From Beroe forskalii (lineage: Eukaryota > Ctenophora > Nuda > Beroida > Beroidae): a stretch of 64,000 nucleotides of DNA. The DNA lies in assembly GCA_011033025.1 (NCBI GenBank), contig WFMF01000048.1:558001-622000 (forward strand), given 5' to 3'. Under the pieces are notes generated by a model. It saw nothing but the letters and a program-made list of their open reading frames with translations, was not told the DNA's origin and did no database searches. The translations under genes were made by a program, and so were the position numbers. Below, in pieces: positions 32,155 to 42,106 of the stretch (positions are counted from its first letter, which is position 1; each line of letters begins with the position of its first letter).

Positions 32155-32784
32155 CTAGGTTGTTTCGTTGAACCGAGCAACGTACATGAATTCCTCTAGA
32201 GCGGCCTGCAGCTCAGAAATCAGCTCTGTAGACCAGACTTCAATGTTTGGACTGATTTTAGCCATCTCTGTGACCAAAGTTTCAAGTTTCTCCAAGGCAC
32301 GTGTGGCGTGCCAAAGTTTCTTCCTGAAACTTTTGGTCATCAGCTGTCGAGCTCTGCTGTGGCTACATGGCAGATTGAGGCGAGGATACTCGTCGTGTAG
32401 CCATGAGTCAATCAGTTCGTAGAGTGACTTACTGATTGTTATTGTCGATGACAGTCGAAGCTTTTTTATGATGATGCCAGCATCATCCAAGTCGGCAATG
32501 GGCACCATTGCGGACTCCATCCCATCCAGGAGATCTCTAAACAGCCGTTGCTGTATGAAGGGAGGGAATAGTTCTGCAGGCAAAGATCCCTCAGAATCGT
32601 CCTGGAGGGTGGGGAAGACCTTTTCGTCGAATTTTCCTGTAAGGCAGCGTCGTGGGTCAATCTTCCTGGTGAGGTTTAGCTTTGCTTTCTTTTTGGAAAG
32701 CTGAGGAAGAGCATCAAGCTCTTCCCTGAGCTTCGTGAGGGTGGAGGAACATGCTTTGTAGGTTCGTTGTAATAAAGTAATAAT
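32155..32784 (-). CDS. unrecognised helical protein frame, 209 residues
   Basis: Open from an AAATCTCAG acceptor-like site at 32785 to a TAG at 32155. It is helical throughout, with IITLLQRTYKACSSTLTKLR at the start, a conserved-looking middle (FPPFIQQRLFRDLLDG) and SELQAALEEFMYVARF at the end. A faint likeness between this N-terminus and the middle of the 29804 ORF (both have ITLLQ followed by a helix) suggests the same retroelement. No enzyme motif. An internal exon of the host gene is less likely because it ends in a stop. Confidence 0.45.
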   Translation of the reverse strand: MITLLQRTYKACSSTLTKLREELDALPQLSKKKAKLNLTRKIDPRRCLTGKFDEKVFPTLQDDSEGSLPAELFPPFIQQRLFRDLLDGMESAMVPIADLDDAGIIIKKLRLSSTITISKSLYELIDSWLHDEYPRLNLPCSHSRARQLMTKSFRKKLWHATRALEKLETLVTEMAKISPNIEVWSTELISELQAALEEFMYVARFNETT

Positions 32785-33501
32785 CTGAGATTTCGCGCGT
32801 AGCTTTTATTTCATTTCATGTGAGTATTGTTACGTTTGCAGTTTGTTAACTCCTGCGAAATTATTTGCCTATTTATGAATACGCTGCTTCTTCAGTTCTT
32901 TGATAGTTTGATATGAACAATGGTTGATAAAAATAAATTCTACTCCAACTCCGAGATGATCTAGATCAGCCCTTATGCTCTTATGATTCGCAATGATTCA
33001 TAATTATTCTTTCGAACATAACTTCGACGATTGTTTTTCAGATTTGATGAAAGTGATTGTCTTTCTATGATCAGGACATTATTACTTTCAGTCAGTCACT
33101 TATTTGCTTTATTAATTTGATATCACTTTTAATAGCTGATTTTCTACTTTTGTTTCCTGTTTCAACGCTGTCGTTCGTTCCGAAAAGTAATCTTTGTCTT
33201 TCACATCGTATTTCTCGAACCTAGTGGTTAGATAATTTGGAAATATATTTATATCATTTACATGCCCGAATACGTAGTGATGGCTCGTAAAGGATTCGTT
33301 ATTCAGGAATCATTAACTATTCAGTAAATTGAAAATTCTGGTTTGTATTCTAGCTGTACATAATTTGGCACGGACGCCGGCCGTGGCGCGCGCACGTGCA
33401 ACGTGAATACTGGCCTCTGATTGGTTGTTAGCATGGTTACCACAGATGAGGTAGTATGTACAAATTTTCCGGGCACTTTCAGAACTTGTCCATTGCCAAC
33501 C
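32785..33501. other. no gene seen
   Basis: AT-rich, then a GC-rich spot at 33366-33400 (GCCGGCCGTGGCGCGCGCAC) with a nearby GATTGG. No exon signal. Confidence 0.4.
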
Positions 33502-33547
33502 CTTCCCAATGCCTTTTTGTATACACAAAAAGGCTATTGGGGAGGGA
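33502..33547. repeat. pyrimidine/purine-capped hairpin repeat, copy 2
   Basis: CCCTTCCCAATGCCTTTTTG and CAAAAAGGCTATTGGGGAGG pair around TATACA. The in-frame TAG that would end the zinc-finger exon if unspliced lies inside the right arm. Confidence 0.75.
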
Positions 33548-33677
33548 AAAAATGTCTTGTTGGTCCCTGGATGAAATAATTAACTTGGTTTCCCACAGAA
33601 TGATCGTTAAAATTGATTTTGAGTTGAATTTTTCTGGGATATTTATGTGTGATATGAAATTTAACCTGCTTACTCAC

Positions 33678-33874
33678 GTGTTTCTTTCTTTTGGATTCCC
33701 CACACAACAGACACATGAAATTTAATTCAGTGTTCTTTCCTAATGCTGAGTTGTAAGCTTGCCAGAACTTTGGGTGGGATGGAGTTATCCCACTCGGCAT
33801 CTCAGGGCACTTAACAATGTGTCTGTAAAGCTGGCCTTTGTAGAGACCCTTGCAGAACGGACAGCAGATCTTCA
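33678..33874 (-). CDS. zinc-finger exon of the recombinase-like gene
   Basis: The acceptor ATTTTTTCAG ends at 33875. Two bases complete a Val codon with the preceding exon. It reads CCPFCKGLYKGQLYRHIVKC (C-x2-C-x9-H-x3-C, a C2HC finger), a spacer with PSHPKFWQAY, then FMCLLCGESKRKKH. The strong donor CAC|GTGAGTAAG closes it at 33678. If that donor is ignored, the frame continues to a TAG at 33534 (adding HITHKYP, which could finish a second finger) and ends inside the hairpin repeat. A splice choice or terminal-exon alternative is possible. Confidence 0.7.
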
Positions 33875-33879
33875 CTGAA

Positions 33880-34770
33880 AAAATAAGGAAAATCGTTAAC
33901 ACTGCACTGGAGATGTCGACAATAATAGAATAATGTTCGTGTGAAATAGGTATTTTATGATTAAGGAGCAGGTTTAGCGACTGAGTCAAATTTCAAAATC
34001 TGAAATGTATAGGTACTCATGTAGAGATGTAGTGTTGGGTTATTTCGTTTTCAGTCAATATAATTGCTATGAATATAGGATATAGCGGTTTAGTAAGTAG
34101 CGGTTTTCACAGTTTTGGTATTATTTTCATACTTTTACTATTATTTTCACAGTTTCTTATATTATTTTCACATTATTTGATGTTATTTCCTCACTTCATG
34201 TCACATGTTCCTTATTCCTATAGCATCACCGAGACGGAGCTCACATCAAAACTTTGATTTACAAGTCGTATAGCTTATAACCACGTAAACCCTACTGTCT
34301 AAGACATAAGTTGAATTTATACCATGGGTGGTAAATAATCTTTGCTGTAATGAGTTATTAGCTCACAACAGCAAAGTATCACCTTGTATTCAACTCAGGC
34401 TGTGCCTTCGACGAAAACAAATCATTATTCAACTCAGCCTTCGGCTTCGGCAAATAATGCAATTTATGCCACTCGCTTCGCTCGAGGCATGTTACTTCAC
34501 TGTTACTCGTTTAAATTTAACCTTATATTGTTTTGATAGTGTACAGTTGTATTGTTGTAAACGTCTGGACTTAACTAAATTTAACCCAAATTTTGAAATT
34601 TTATTTCTTTTTTAAATTTTATCTTTTTCCGTTACGACTTTTACATTTGAAAATGGTATATAGATAAATTATCTGGTGAAATGTTGTAAATTTTGTAAAT
34701 AAATTAAATTGCATATTTAGGAATTACTAATCCTTAAGTTTGTACGACGAATTAGGTGATTATTATTTAC
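33880..34770. other. intron sequence, no gene seen
   Basis: AT-rich, with TTATTTTCACA repeats at about 34120-34180. The frame at 34328-34615 has no family signal. Confidence 0.4.
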
Positions 34771-34846
34771 CTTTATCATGTGTTGGCTCTGCCTTCACCT
34801 TCTTGTCCTGGTCCTGAGTCTCTTTCATTTCGTCCAGATCTAAGAT
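34771..34846 (-). CDS. acidic exon of the recombinase-like gene
   Basis: The acceptor CATTTTCAG ends at 34847 and the donor is AAAG|GTAAAT. It has 25 codons plus one base, phase 0 in and 1 out: LDLDEMKETQDQDKKVKAEP. It contains VKAEP, a possible sumoylation-type psi-K-x-E site. Confidence 0.7.
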
Positions 34847-34902
34847 CTGAAAATGATGATCTTGATTAATTCTATAATTCTATTTTAATTTTATTATTTC
34901 AT

Positions 34903-35583
34903 GTGAGTAAACAAGAATTGTGCCCAAGCCGTATTTGGCAAAGACATGCTTCCAGGAAGATGCTTTCAAACTTCTTCAGCTCTCTCAAATGGCTGGAACA
35001 CAACATCACGTACGCGTGCTATGTGCACGTGCCCATTGGAAACGTGTCGGAAGACCTGCCGGTGCTAGCAGGAGATGTCTTCTACGTGCACCACCTCAAA
35101 CAGAACCACGTGCTGTGGGCTAACGCTGGCTCCATGCCAGACTTGGGCGGCACGGAGGAGGACGACCACAGACTCTTGCTCTCTTGGGCGCCACCGAGCA
35201 AGAACACGTGCTGTGTCTGAACTTCCCAGCCGCATATAATACTGCTTGTGTTGAGATAAACCTTGAGGGTCAGGCAGTTAACACCATCCTACACAGCCAC
35301 CATGTTAACGACTTAAAGGGTGTCAGCACGGTGTCACTTGACGCTATCAATCAACAGGTTGGTATAAACAACTAAACAAAGGTGAAGGTAGTGTTGCAGT
35401 CACCGCATACGATGAGGCTGCCCAAGTTAATACTGCTGTGAATTACTGGGGTGCTCTGAAGAGTTCGGGAGATCTCGCCCCCATTCACATGAACTGGAAC
35501 CTCAAGAAATTCTTACCGGAGGACAGGAGCATTCAGAAGTTCTTCCTATTCAATATCGCGCCGGTACATCCAGGCTGTGAATA
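34903..35583 (+). pseudogene. unrecognised protein, frameshifted remains
   Basis: Three plus-strand frames in succession read well: NITYACYVHVPIGNVSEDLP and DVFYVHHLKQNHVLWANAGS (to about 35200), then LNFPAAYNTACVEINLEGQA and HSHHVNDLKGVSTVSLDAIN (to about 35360), then GEGSVAVTAYDEAAQVNTAV and MNWNLKKFLPEDRSIQKFFL, ending at a TAA near 35583. Two frameshifts separate them. I do not recognise the family. Length and composition (beta-rich, few charges) suggest a structural or element-encoded protein. It lies in the intron between two minus-strand exons. Confidence 0.5.
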
Positions 35584-36164
35584 AGATGATCAGTGAGTCA
35601 GTAGAGGAGCATGTCCCTGGGGAAACTCCAACCAGGCTCCCATCTCGATCTAAAGGACCCAGCTCTAGAGTTCATTAAGAGTTAATCAAGAGTTCATTAA
35701 GAGCATCGCAGAAAACAGACTCACTCGACAAATCAGCACTACAAACAGTCGTTGCAGATAAACTCGTTAATAAGCTTTATAGCATCGTACAGAGGGTTCA
35801 CAATAACATGCCAAGCAACATGTTAGGAGATAGAGATCATGTATTTCCAAAGCAACCAGGCTCCCATCTCGATCTAAAGGACCCAGCTCTAGAGTTCATT
35901 AAGAGTTAATCAAGAGTTCATTAAGAGCATCGCAGAAAACAGACTCACTCGACAAATCAGCACTACAAACAGTCGTTGCAGATAAACTCGTTGCAGATAA
36001 ACCATATATAACAATATAACTCCGGGGCTATAGAGGCAACCCCAAGGGATTACCTGGCAGAGCACCCCAGGTAGACCCTCCTGATCAGGTTCTGAGCAGG
36101 GGGTCAACTCGTTTCTTTCCTGGCTTTTTCATTTCACTCACTCATCTCACTTTAGGGCGCCAGC

Positions 36165-36551
36165 TTGACTGGCCAAAACGTTAGAATAAACGCCAACACA
36201 CATCTCCTCTCCAACTTTCACAAACTCCCTCCACACCAAATGCTAGACAGGGCAAATAACCATTGTAAAGTGACACTTGATATTTATCTAACTAAGCTAC
36301 ACAATAATAAAACTAACAACAGAAATCTATGCATCCTTCTCAAAATAATTACTGGACACAATAACCTCAATAGTCACCTACACAGATTGAATATGGCACT
36401 TGATCCTCTTTGTGATTACTGTGACTTACAAAACTGCGGAATTGACCCCATTTTCTGCCCGGTTGAGACAGCAATGCACATTCTAGAAGAAATTCCAGCC
36501 TTCTCCCTACAGAGAATTTACCACTTCCAAGACCATAATATTAAACTATAA
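36165..36551 (+). pseudogene. C-terminal fragment of a LINE ORF2 (RNase H/zinc-knuckle end)
   Basis: The frame includes ITGHNNLNSHLHRLNMALDP, then CDYCD and ETAMHILEEIP. This is the T-G-H-N-x-L-x-x-H ... C-x-x-C ... E-T-x-x-H-x-L pattern found at the end of I/R1/Jockey-type ORF2 proteins. It is a short dead fragment. Confidence 0.65.
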
Positions 36552-36789
36552 GACATAATTAACTCTAAGCAGCCACTATCAACAACCCTGCACAAAATAA
36601 CAAAATTCTTCACAAAATCCGCCTGCTTCAATAAAATCCCACAATTTACAGATGATGAAATCCTGATAAATAAAACCATATATAACAATATAACGTCCCA
36701 AAATACACACTTCTACCTACTTCTTATTTGGTCTCTAAAGAGCCACTAACTCTTTGGGCTGGGTTTATGCCCTTTTGTACCCGGCTGAA

Positions 36790-37160
36790 GCTGCATCTTT
36801 GTGCAGTCAAAACAGAAGGGACTCTATGTTTTCAGACTACTGATGCAGACCATCTCGTGCGTCATTAGTCGGAGGGAGGTGGTACATAGCCACCTTCGGC
36901 TGATAGCTGACCTAATCTGCAGGCTCGCCCTGACTTGCTTTGCAGTCTGTTTGAAGCCATGGGCGTTGGTAGAATTCCAGACCTGTGTGGTCCAGGACTG
37001 GGTTCTGCTCTCAGCTCAGGATATAACCCGGCAGTCGGGTGGCCTAAAAACCACCTAGGAGTTCACACCCTTGGCCTAGTGTATAGGGAAGTCTCTATGC
37101 TCTGCATGGCTGCCACCGGCCTGGTTGATTAATCCGACCTTGGCCATTTTACTAAGACTA
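36790..37160 (+). mobile_element. LINE 3'-tail copy
   Basis: Same family as 29027-29400 in the opposite orientation, ending CCATTTTACTAAGACTAAGACTC. The short open frames inside are shadows. Confidence 0.75.
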
Positions 37161-37701
37161 AGACTCGTTAATAAGCTTTATAGCATCGTACAGAGGGTTC
37201 ACAATAACATGCCAAGCAACATGTTAGGAGATAGAGATCATGTATTTCCAAAGCAACCAGGCTCCCATCTCGATCTAAAGGACCCAGCTCTAGAGTTCAT
37301 TAAGAGTTAATCAAGAGTTCATTAAGAGCATCGCAGAAAACAGACTCACTCGACAAATCAGCACTACAAACAGTCGTTGCAGATAAACTCGTTAATAAGC
37401 TTTATAGCATCGTACAGAGGGTTCACAATAAAAATAAAAAATAGAAAATAAGTAAATAAATAAATTAATATAAGGAGAATAATTAATATTTCAAGCAATC
37501 CTATAAAAAGGTATAAAAGCATATCGTGTCGTAAATAAGTAAATAAACGTCATTGTAGCTTGCGATAATTCTGCTTGTGCAATAATATTGCACAAGCAGA
37601 ATTATGTACTGTGCTACCATGTACTGTGCTACCATGGATATGTACTGTGCTACCATGGATACTATACGTAATTTCGACCAAAATTTCCAGAATTAATTTA
37701 C

Positions 37702-37830
37702 CTCTGCAGCTGCCTCTTCATTTGGAAACCATTGGGTGGTAAAACCTGGCCCTTCGTCGTACCTCAGTCTCTTTCTGCATTGCACGGTCGGTATTACCGG
37801 TGGGCTTTGTTCTGCCATAATTGCAGAGCT
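37702..37830 (-). CDS. exon of the recombinase-like gene, with an in-frame ATG
   Basis: The acceptor GCTTATTTCAG ends at 37831 and the donor is GAG|GTAAAT. It has 43 codons, phase 0: SSAIMAEQSPPVIPTVQCRK, then RYDEGPGFTTQWFPNEEAAA. The Met at residue 5 could be an alternative start. The exons upstream then would be 5' UTR or another isoform. Confidence 0.75.
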
Positions 37831-37910
37831 CTGAAATAAGCATACACTTTCAATGCTATACCAAGGTCCAAGTTTTTATCTGTGATATTCCAATAAAAAT
37901 AATTTTAGGG

Positions 37911-38070
37911 GGGTCAGTAGGGGGTCAGTAGGGGTTCACCAGGGGGTCACCAGGGGGTCACCAGGGGTTCACCAGGGGGTCACCAGGGGGTCACCAGGGG
38001 GTCAGTAGGGGTTCACCAGGGGGTCAGCAGGGGTCAGTAGGGGGTCACCAGGGGGTCAGTAGGGGGTTAT
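37911..38070. repeat. GGGGGTCACCA minisatellite
   Basis: About a dozen units of 11-15 bp, GGGGGTCA(G/C)(T/C)A(G/A), just upstream of the 37.8 kb exon in its intron. Confidence 0.9.
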
Positions 38071-38479
38071 TGGTATACTTTCATACGACCGAACAAAGTA
38101 TAAGAGTATAAGGACATAAAGTGAAGTAAAACAGTATTTATTACTGATAAAGGAGCATTCTGAACAATGATATATTAAATATCATGATAATAACAATCAA
38201 TATATCAAATACAGATCAATGTATCAATTCTTATCATAAATAATAAATAGAATATAATGAAACGTATATTCAATATAAAACATAAAGTAATCGGAATCTT
38301 AAGGGGCATTTTTGGAACCCATTCGAAACATATTCATTAGACATTTACAAGCTGGCTGATAGTAAAAAATATGTAAATACATACACAGTTATAGATACAT
38401 GCAGATAAGGTACATACACCGAACCCACCGAAGATACATACACAATAGATACCTACAGTTGTTCAAGCCGTGTACTTAC

Positions 38480-38509
38480 CAACACTGCTCCGATCGAGAG
38501 TCCAGATGA
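38480..38509 (-). CDS. candidate 30-nt microexon
   Basis: ATGTATCAG precedes 38509 and TTG|GTAAGTAC follows 38480. Ten codons, phase 0 (SSGLSIGAVL). The donor is excellent and the acceptor lacks a long pyrimidine tract. Its length keeps the frame whether or not it is used. Confidence 0.4.
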
Positions 38510-38821
38510 CTGATACATGTTTATGTATAACAAGCAATAATTTCTCTTATAGTTTATTATTATAATTATACAATAATAGCCCATTCGCTAATTATGGCTA
38601 ATATCTCATAAGATAAGCCATTTTGGTCCTTAAGGGCCAGGCAAATAAGGGCCAATAAGGTAGGAGCGTTTTATCATGGAGTACAAGCTAGAATAAACTA
38701 TACATTATAATTAGATTCTGCACTTAATGGCGATTATACACATGAAATCAAAATATGTAGGTAGTACTACAGTAGGTGAGTTTGAAACTCAATCATCCCT
38801 GACTTCACGGCAAAATCTTAC

Positions 38822-38962
38822 CTCCCCGAGAGGCCGGTAGGAGTCCCTCTCAAATGATTGAATCTTCCTATTGAGAAGCTCAATGGTGGTATCTTTCTCC
38901 TTCATTTGCAACATGAACTCTTTCATTTTCTCGTTACTCTCTCTTAACGCATCTCGCAACTT
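38822..38962 (-). CDS. coiled-coil exon, long copy
   Basis: The acceptor ATCTTCCCTCAG ends at 38963 and the donor is GAG|GTAAGATTTT. It has 47 codons, phase 0: a heptad-like helix with KLRDALRESNEKMKEFMLQM and KDTTIELLNRKIQSFERDS. It shares flanking intron sequence and the K-E-K-D-(T/I)-T-I-E motif with the 40079 exon. Confidence 0.75.
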
Positions 38963-39009
38963 CTGAGGGAAGATAACGATTATGGGATAGGCCAGTCAGT
39001 GTGAGATAA

Positions 39010-39830
39010 GCGACCAATCTATAGACCGGGGACAGAATTCTGCCGGGGACCGGGCCGGATAGGAACAATTTAACCAGGACCGGGATTAACCGGGATTTTA
39101 GAATTTAACCAAGCCGGGACCGGGATTGACTGAATTTAGCCGGGGCCGGGATTTTCTGGTCTATTTTTGCAAAATTATTTCTCGGGGTTATTCTCTATTT
39201 GATTTTAAGATTAATTTCTGGGGTCAGTGCAAGTGAACCAGATGCAGACATAAGACATTTATCAAGTTACAGGAAATATCGTTGCCATGCCATTTTAACC
39301 CCGTTAGGTACAATGTTCGAAAGTTCGAATATGAGACTTCTTAAATTGAAAACTACGAATCTATTATAGTGACTTCTATAAAGACCACCGACAGGGGGAC
39401 TGGGGGTAACAGCTACCAGTGACCAGACGTAATAAGTTTATAAGTTACTGGAAATATGGCTACAATGCGATTTAAACCTCATTTTTATGTTCGAAATTCG
39501 AATATGAGGAGTCCTAAATGAATACTACGAATATATAATTGGCTTTTATAGAGTATAGGGTTTTGGGGCAGCAGCCCCAAGCGAATATTGAGCGCTTATT
39601 AAGTTACTGGAAATATCACTGCCATTTCATTTCCATCCCGCTTTTATGTTCGAATACGATACTTCTAAAATAAATACTTCGAAATTCGAATCTATTGGAG
39701 GTAACAACCTATTTTTATCATTATAGACGACAGGAGTCTGAACTCTGAGGGCCCCAGCGAAGCAGATGTTTTAAGTTACTGGCAAAATAACTGAAATGCG
39801 ATTTTACCCTTGTTTTTATGACCAAACTTC
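39010..39830. repeat. CCGGGACCGGG-type repeats, then four ~165-190-bp diverged tandem units
   Basis: ACCGGGATT and GCCGGGACCGGG recur at 39055-39155. From 39260, AAGTTACTGGAAATAT(C/G) recurs at about 39263, 39453, 39603 and 39772, each followed by TTCGAATATGA. Old satellite in the intron. Confidence 0.7.
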
Positions 39831-39884
39831 AAATATGACATTTTTATTTTATTTTGAAGGTCTTACTTCTATTCCGATTTCCAA

Positions 39885-40065
39885 CAGCTTTTTACAGCCA
39901 ATGACAGAAATCGAAGGATTCACACTATAATCTTATAATCAAGCCAGTGACGGTTGAGGAAGTGTATTCCAGACTTGCTTTATTCGCCCGAGACTTCGCT
40001 CTAATGGGGAGCTCCTCAATTATCCCTACTGCACAGTTTCCTGTACACTCCGTGGCTGTGCAGGT
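39885..40065 (+). repeat. dispersed repeat, same family as 6.7 and 24.1 kb
   Basis: AGCTTTTTACAGCCAATGAC, GTGACGGTTGAGGAAGTGTA and CGCCCGAGACTTCGCT match the other copies. It ends just before the 40079 exon donor. Confidence 0.65.
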
Positions 40066-40078
40066 GACAAAATCTTAC

Positions 40079-40165
40079 CTCGATGGTGATATCCTTCTCC
40101 TTTATTTTGGATATGTAATCTTTTCTTTTCCCTTTAGTGTCTACCAACTCATCTTCAGTGAACTT
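40079..40165 (-). CDS. coiled-coil exon, short duplicated copy
   Basis: The acceptor ATCCTCCTCAG ends at 40166 and the donor is GAG|GTAAGATTTT. It has 29 codons, phase 0: KFTEDELVDTKGKRKDYISK and KEKDITIE. Its neighbour's GGATAATGATTATGGGATAG also follows the 38822 exon, so the exon and its intron edge were duplicated together. Confidence 0.7.
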
Positions 40166-40502
40166 CTGAGGAGGATAATGATTATGGGATAGGCCAGTCA
40201 GTGGGATAAGAAATAATCAGTATTTTCACAGTATTGATTAAAAATTCGGGGGAACTTGTCAAAATGAATAGAAATGGGATCGGGATGGGTGGTGTCCGAA
40301 AAAAAGTTTTTTTTTCCTTTTTTTCCGGAAAGTATCTACATATTTTGTACTTTTTGACTGTTTGGGTTGTGAATCTTACTTTATTCATATTTCCAAAAAG
40401 TACAAAAATATACACCCCAATGTCGGCAAAAATTATATCGGCCTTCTCCCGGAAAATGGAGTAAATCCTTTAACAGAAGATGATTTTAAGACACCACCCT
40501 AC

Positions 40503-40592
40503 CTGAGGGGGAGCTGTCTCTGAAGGTGGAGCAGGAGCTTTGTGAGGCACAACAACCACGGCACTCTCTTGCCCTCCTGGTCCTTGCATATC
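40503..40592 (-). CDS. Pro/Ala-rich exon, most upstream exon seen
   Basis: The acceptor CCCGCTAG ends at 40593 and the donor is CAG|GTAGGG. It has 30 codons, phase 0: GGQESAVVVVPHKAPAPPSE. The acceptor side abuts the 20-bp minisatellite within about 20 bp. The start codon may be the Met at residue 2 or lie upstream. Confidence 0.6.
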
Positions 40593-40613
40593 CTAGCGGG
40601 AATTAGCAGTAAA

Positions 40614-42106
40614 CTCTGACACAATGTCATGTACTCTGACACAATGTCATGTACTCTAACACAATGTCATGTACTCTGACACAATATGATGTACTCTAAC
40701 ACAATGTCATGTACTCTAACACAATGTCATGTACTCTAACACAATGTCATGTACTCTAACACAATGTCATGTACTCTAACACAATGTCATGTACTCTGAC
40801 ACAATGTCATGTACTCTGACACAATGTCATGTACTCTAACACAATGTCATGTACTCTAACACAATGTCATGTACCTACTCTAACACAATGTCATGTACTC
40901 TAACACAATGTCATGTACTCTGACACAATGTCATGTACTCTAACACAATGTCATGTACTCTAACACAATGTCATGTACTCTAACACAATGTCATGTACTC
41001 TAACACAATGTCATGTACTCTAACACAATGTCATGTACTCTAACACAATGTCATGTACTCTAACACAATGTCATGTACTCTAACACAATGTCATGTACTC
41101 TAACACAATGTCATGTACTCTAACACAATGTCATGTACTCTAACACAATGTCATGTACTCTAACACAATGTCATGTACTCTAACACAATGTCATGTACTC
41201 TGACACAATGTCATGTACTCTAACACAATTTCATGTACTCTAACACAATGTCATGTACTCTAACACAATGTCATGTACTCTAACACAATGTCATGTACTC
41301 TAAAACAATGTCATGTACTCTAACACAATGTCATGTACTCTAACACAATGTCATGTACTCTAACACAATGTCATGTACTCTGACACAATGTCATGTACTC
41401 TGACACAATGTCATGTACTCTAACACAATTTCATGTACTCTGACACAATGTCATGTACTCTAACACAATGTCATGTACTCTAACTCAATTTCATGTACTC
41501 TAACACAATGTCATGTACTCTAACACCATTTCATGTACTCTAACACAATGTCATGTACTCTAACACAATGTCATGTACTCTAACACAATGTCATGTACTC
41601 TAACACAATGTCATGTACTCTAAAACAATGTCATGTACTCTAACACAATGTCATGTACTCTAACACAATGTCATGTACTCTAGACAATTTCATGTACTCT
41701 AACACAATGTCATGTACTCTAACACAATGTCATGTACTCTAACACAATGTCATGTACTCTGACACAATGTCATGTACTCTAACACAATGTCATGTACTCT
41801 AACTCAATTTCATGTACTCTAACACAATGTCATGTACTCTAACACCATTTCATGTACTCTAACACAATGTCATGTACTCTAACACCATGTCATGTACTCT
41901 AACACAATTTCATGTACTCTAACACAATGTCATGTACTCTAACACAATGTCATGTACTCTAACACAATGACATGTACTCTAACACAATGTCATGTACTCT
42001 AGACAATTTCATGTACTCTAACACAATGTCATGTACTCTAACACAATGTCATGTACTCTAACACAATGTCATGTACTCTAACACAATGTCATGTACTCTG
42101 ACACGA
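40614..42106. repeat. 20-bp minisatellite, about 75 copies
   Basis: The unit TCTAACACAATGTCATGTAC is repeated with few variants (TCTGACAC, AACTCAATT, CTAGACAATTT). A larger pattern repeats: the variant series near 41400-41690 recurs near 41755-42010. No reading frame. Confidence 0.97.

Larger units (their letters stand above)
35625..37430 (+). repeat. ~224-bp direct repeat, third copy displaced by an insertion
   Basis: ACCAGGCTCCCATCTCGATC occurs at 35631, 35855 and 37256, followed by GGACCCAGCTCTAGAGTTCA and GTCGTTGCAGATAAACTCG. Between copies 2 and 3 lies LINE-derived DNA (about 36000-37165). ACCATATATAACAATATAAC is present both at 36001 and about 36671. Confidence 0.8.
2588..40592 (-). 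other. split gene: coiled coil, zinc finger and tyrosine-recombinase-like protein (whole-gene entry)
   Basis: At least 19 minus-strand exons with good acceptors (usually TTNCAG) and GT donors lie in order from 40,592 to about 2,588. Junction phases agree across long runs: 40592-33678 (phase 0 throughout, then one phase 1), 26770-10428 (phase 0), and 9124-2760 (phases 1, 0, 2, 1, 0). Two joins fail (33678 to 26770 and 10428 to 9124), so exons or alternative sites are missing there. Domains in order are: Pro/Ala-rich segment; coiled coil; CxxC...HxxxC zinc finger plus CLLC; Ser/Pro/Glu linker; an all-helical region resembling the SAM-like N domain of tyrosine recombinases; then a core with TAARPGEVL (box I Arg), YKYKTSGSRL (Lys hairpin region) and RTPMDIRRSMIT (box II-like). 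The final Tyr segment is not clearly seen. Such zinc-finger/recombinase-fold proteins are known as multi-copy genes in several invertebrates. Activity here is unproven. It could be two adjacent genes. Confidence 0.6.

Noticed and set aside
33534-33989. Full 151-residue frame as a stand-alone zinc-finger protein
   Set aside because: The first 38 residues lie upstream of a clear acceptor and read as intron. The coding part starts at 33874.
37911-42106. CRISPR-like regular repeats
   Set aside because: Units are contiguous with no unique spacers, in a eukaryotic intron. They are minisatellites.
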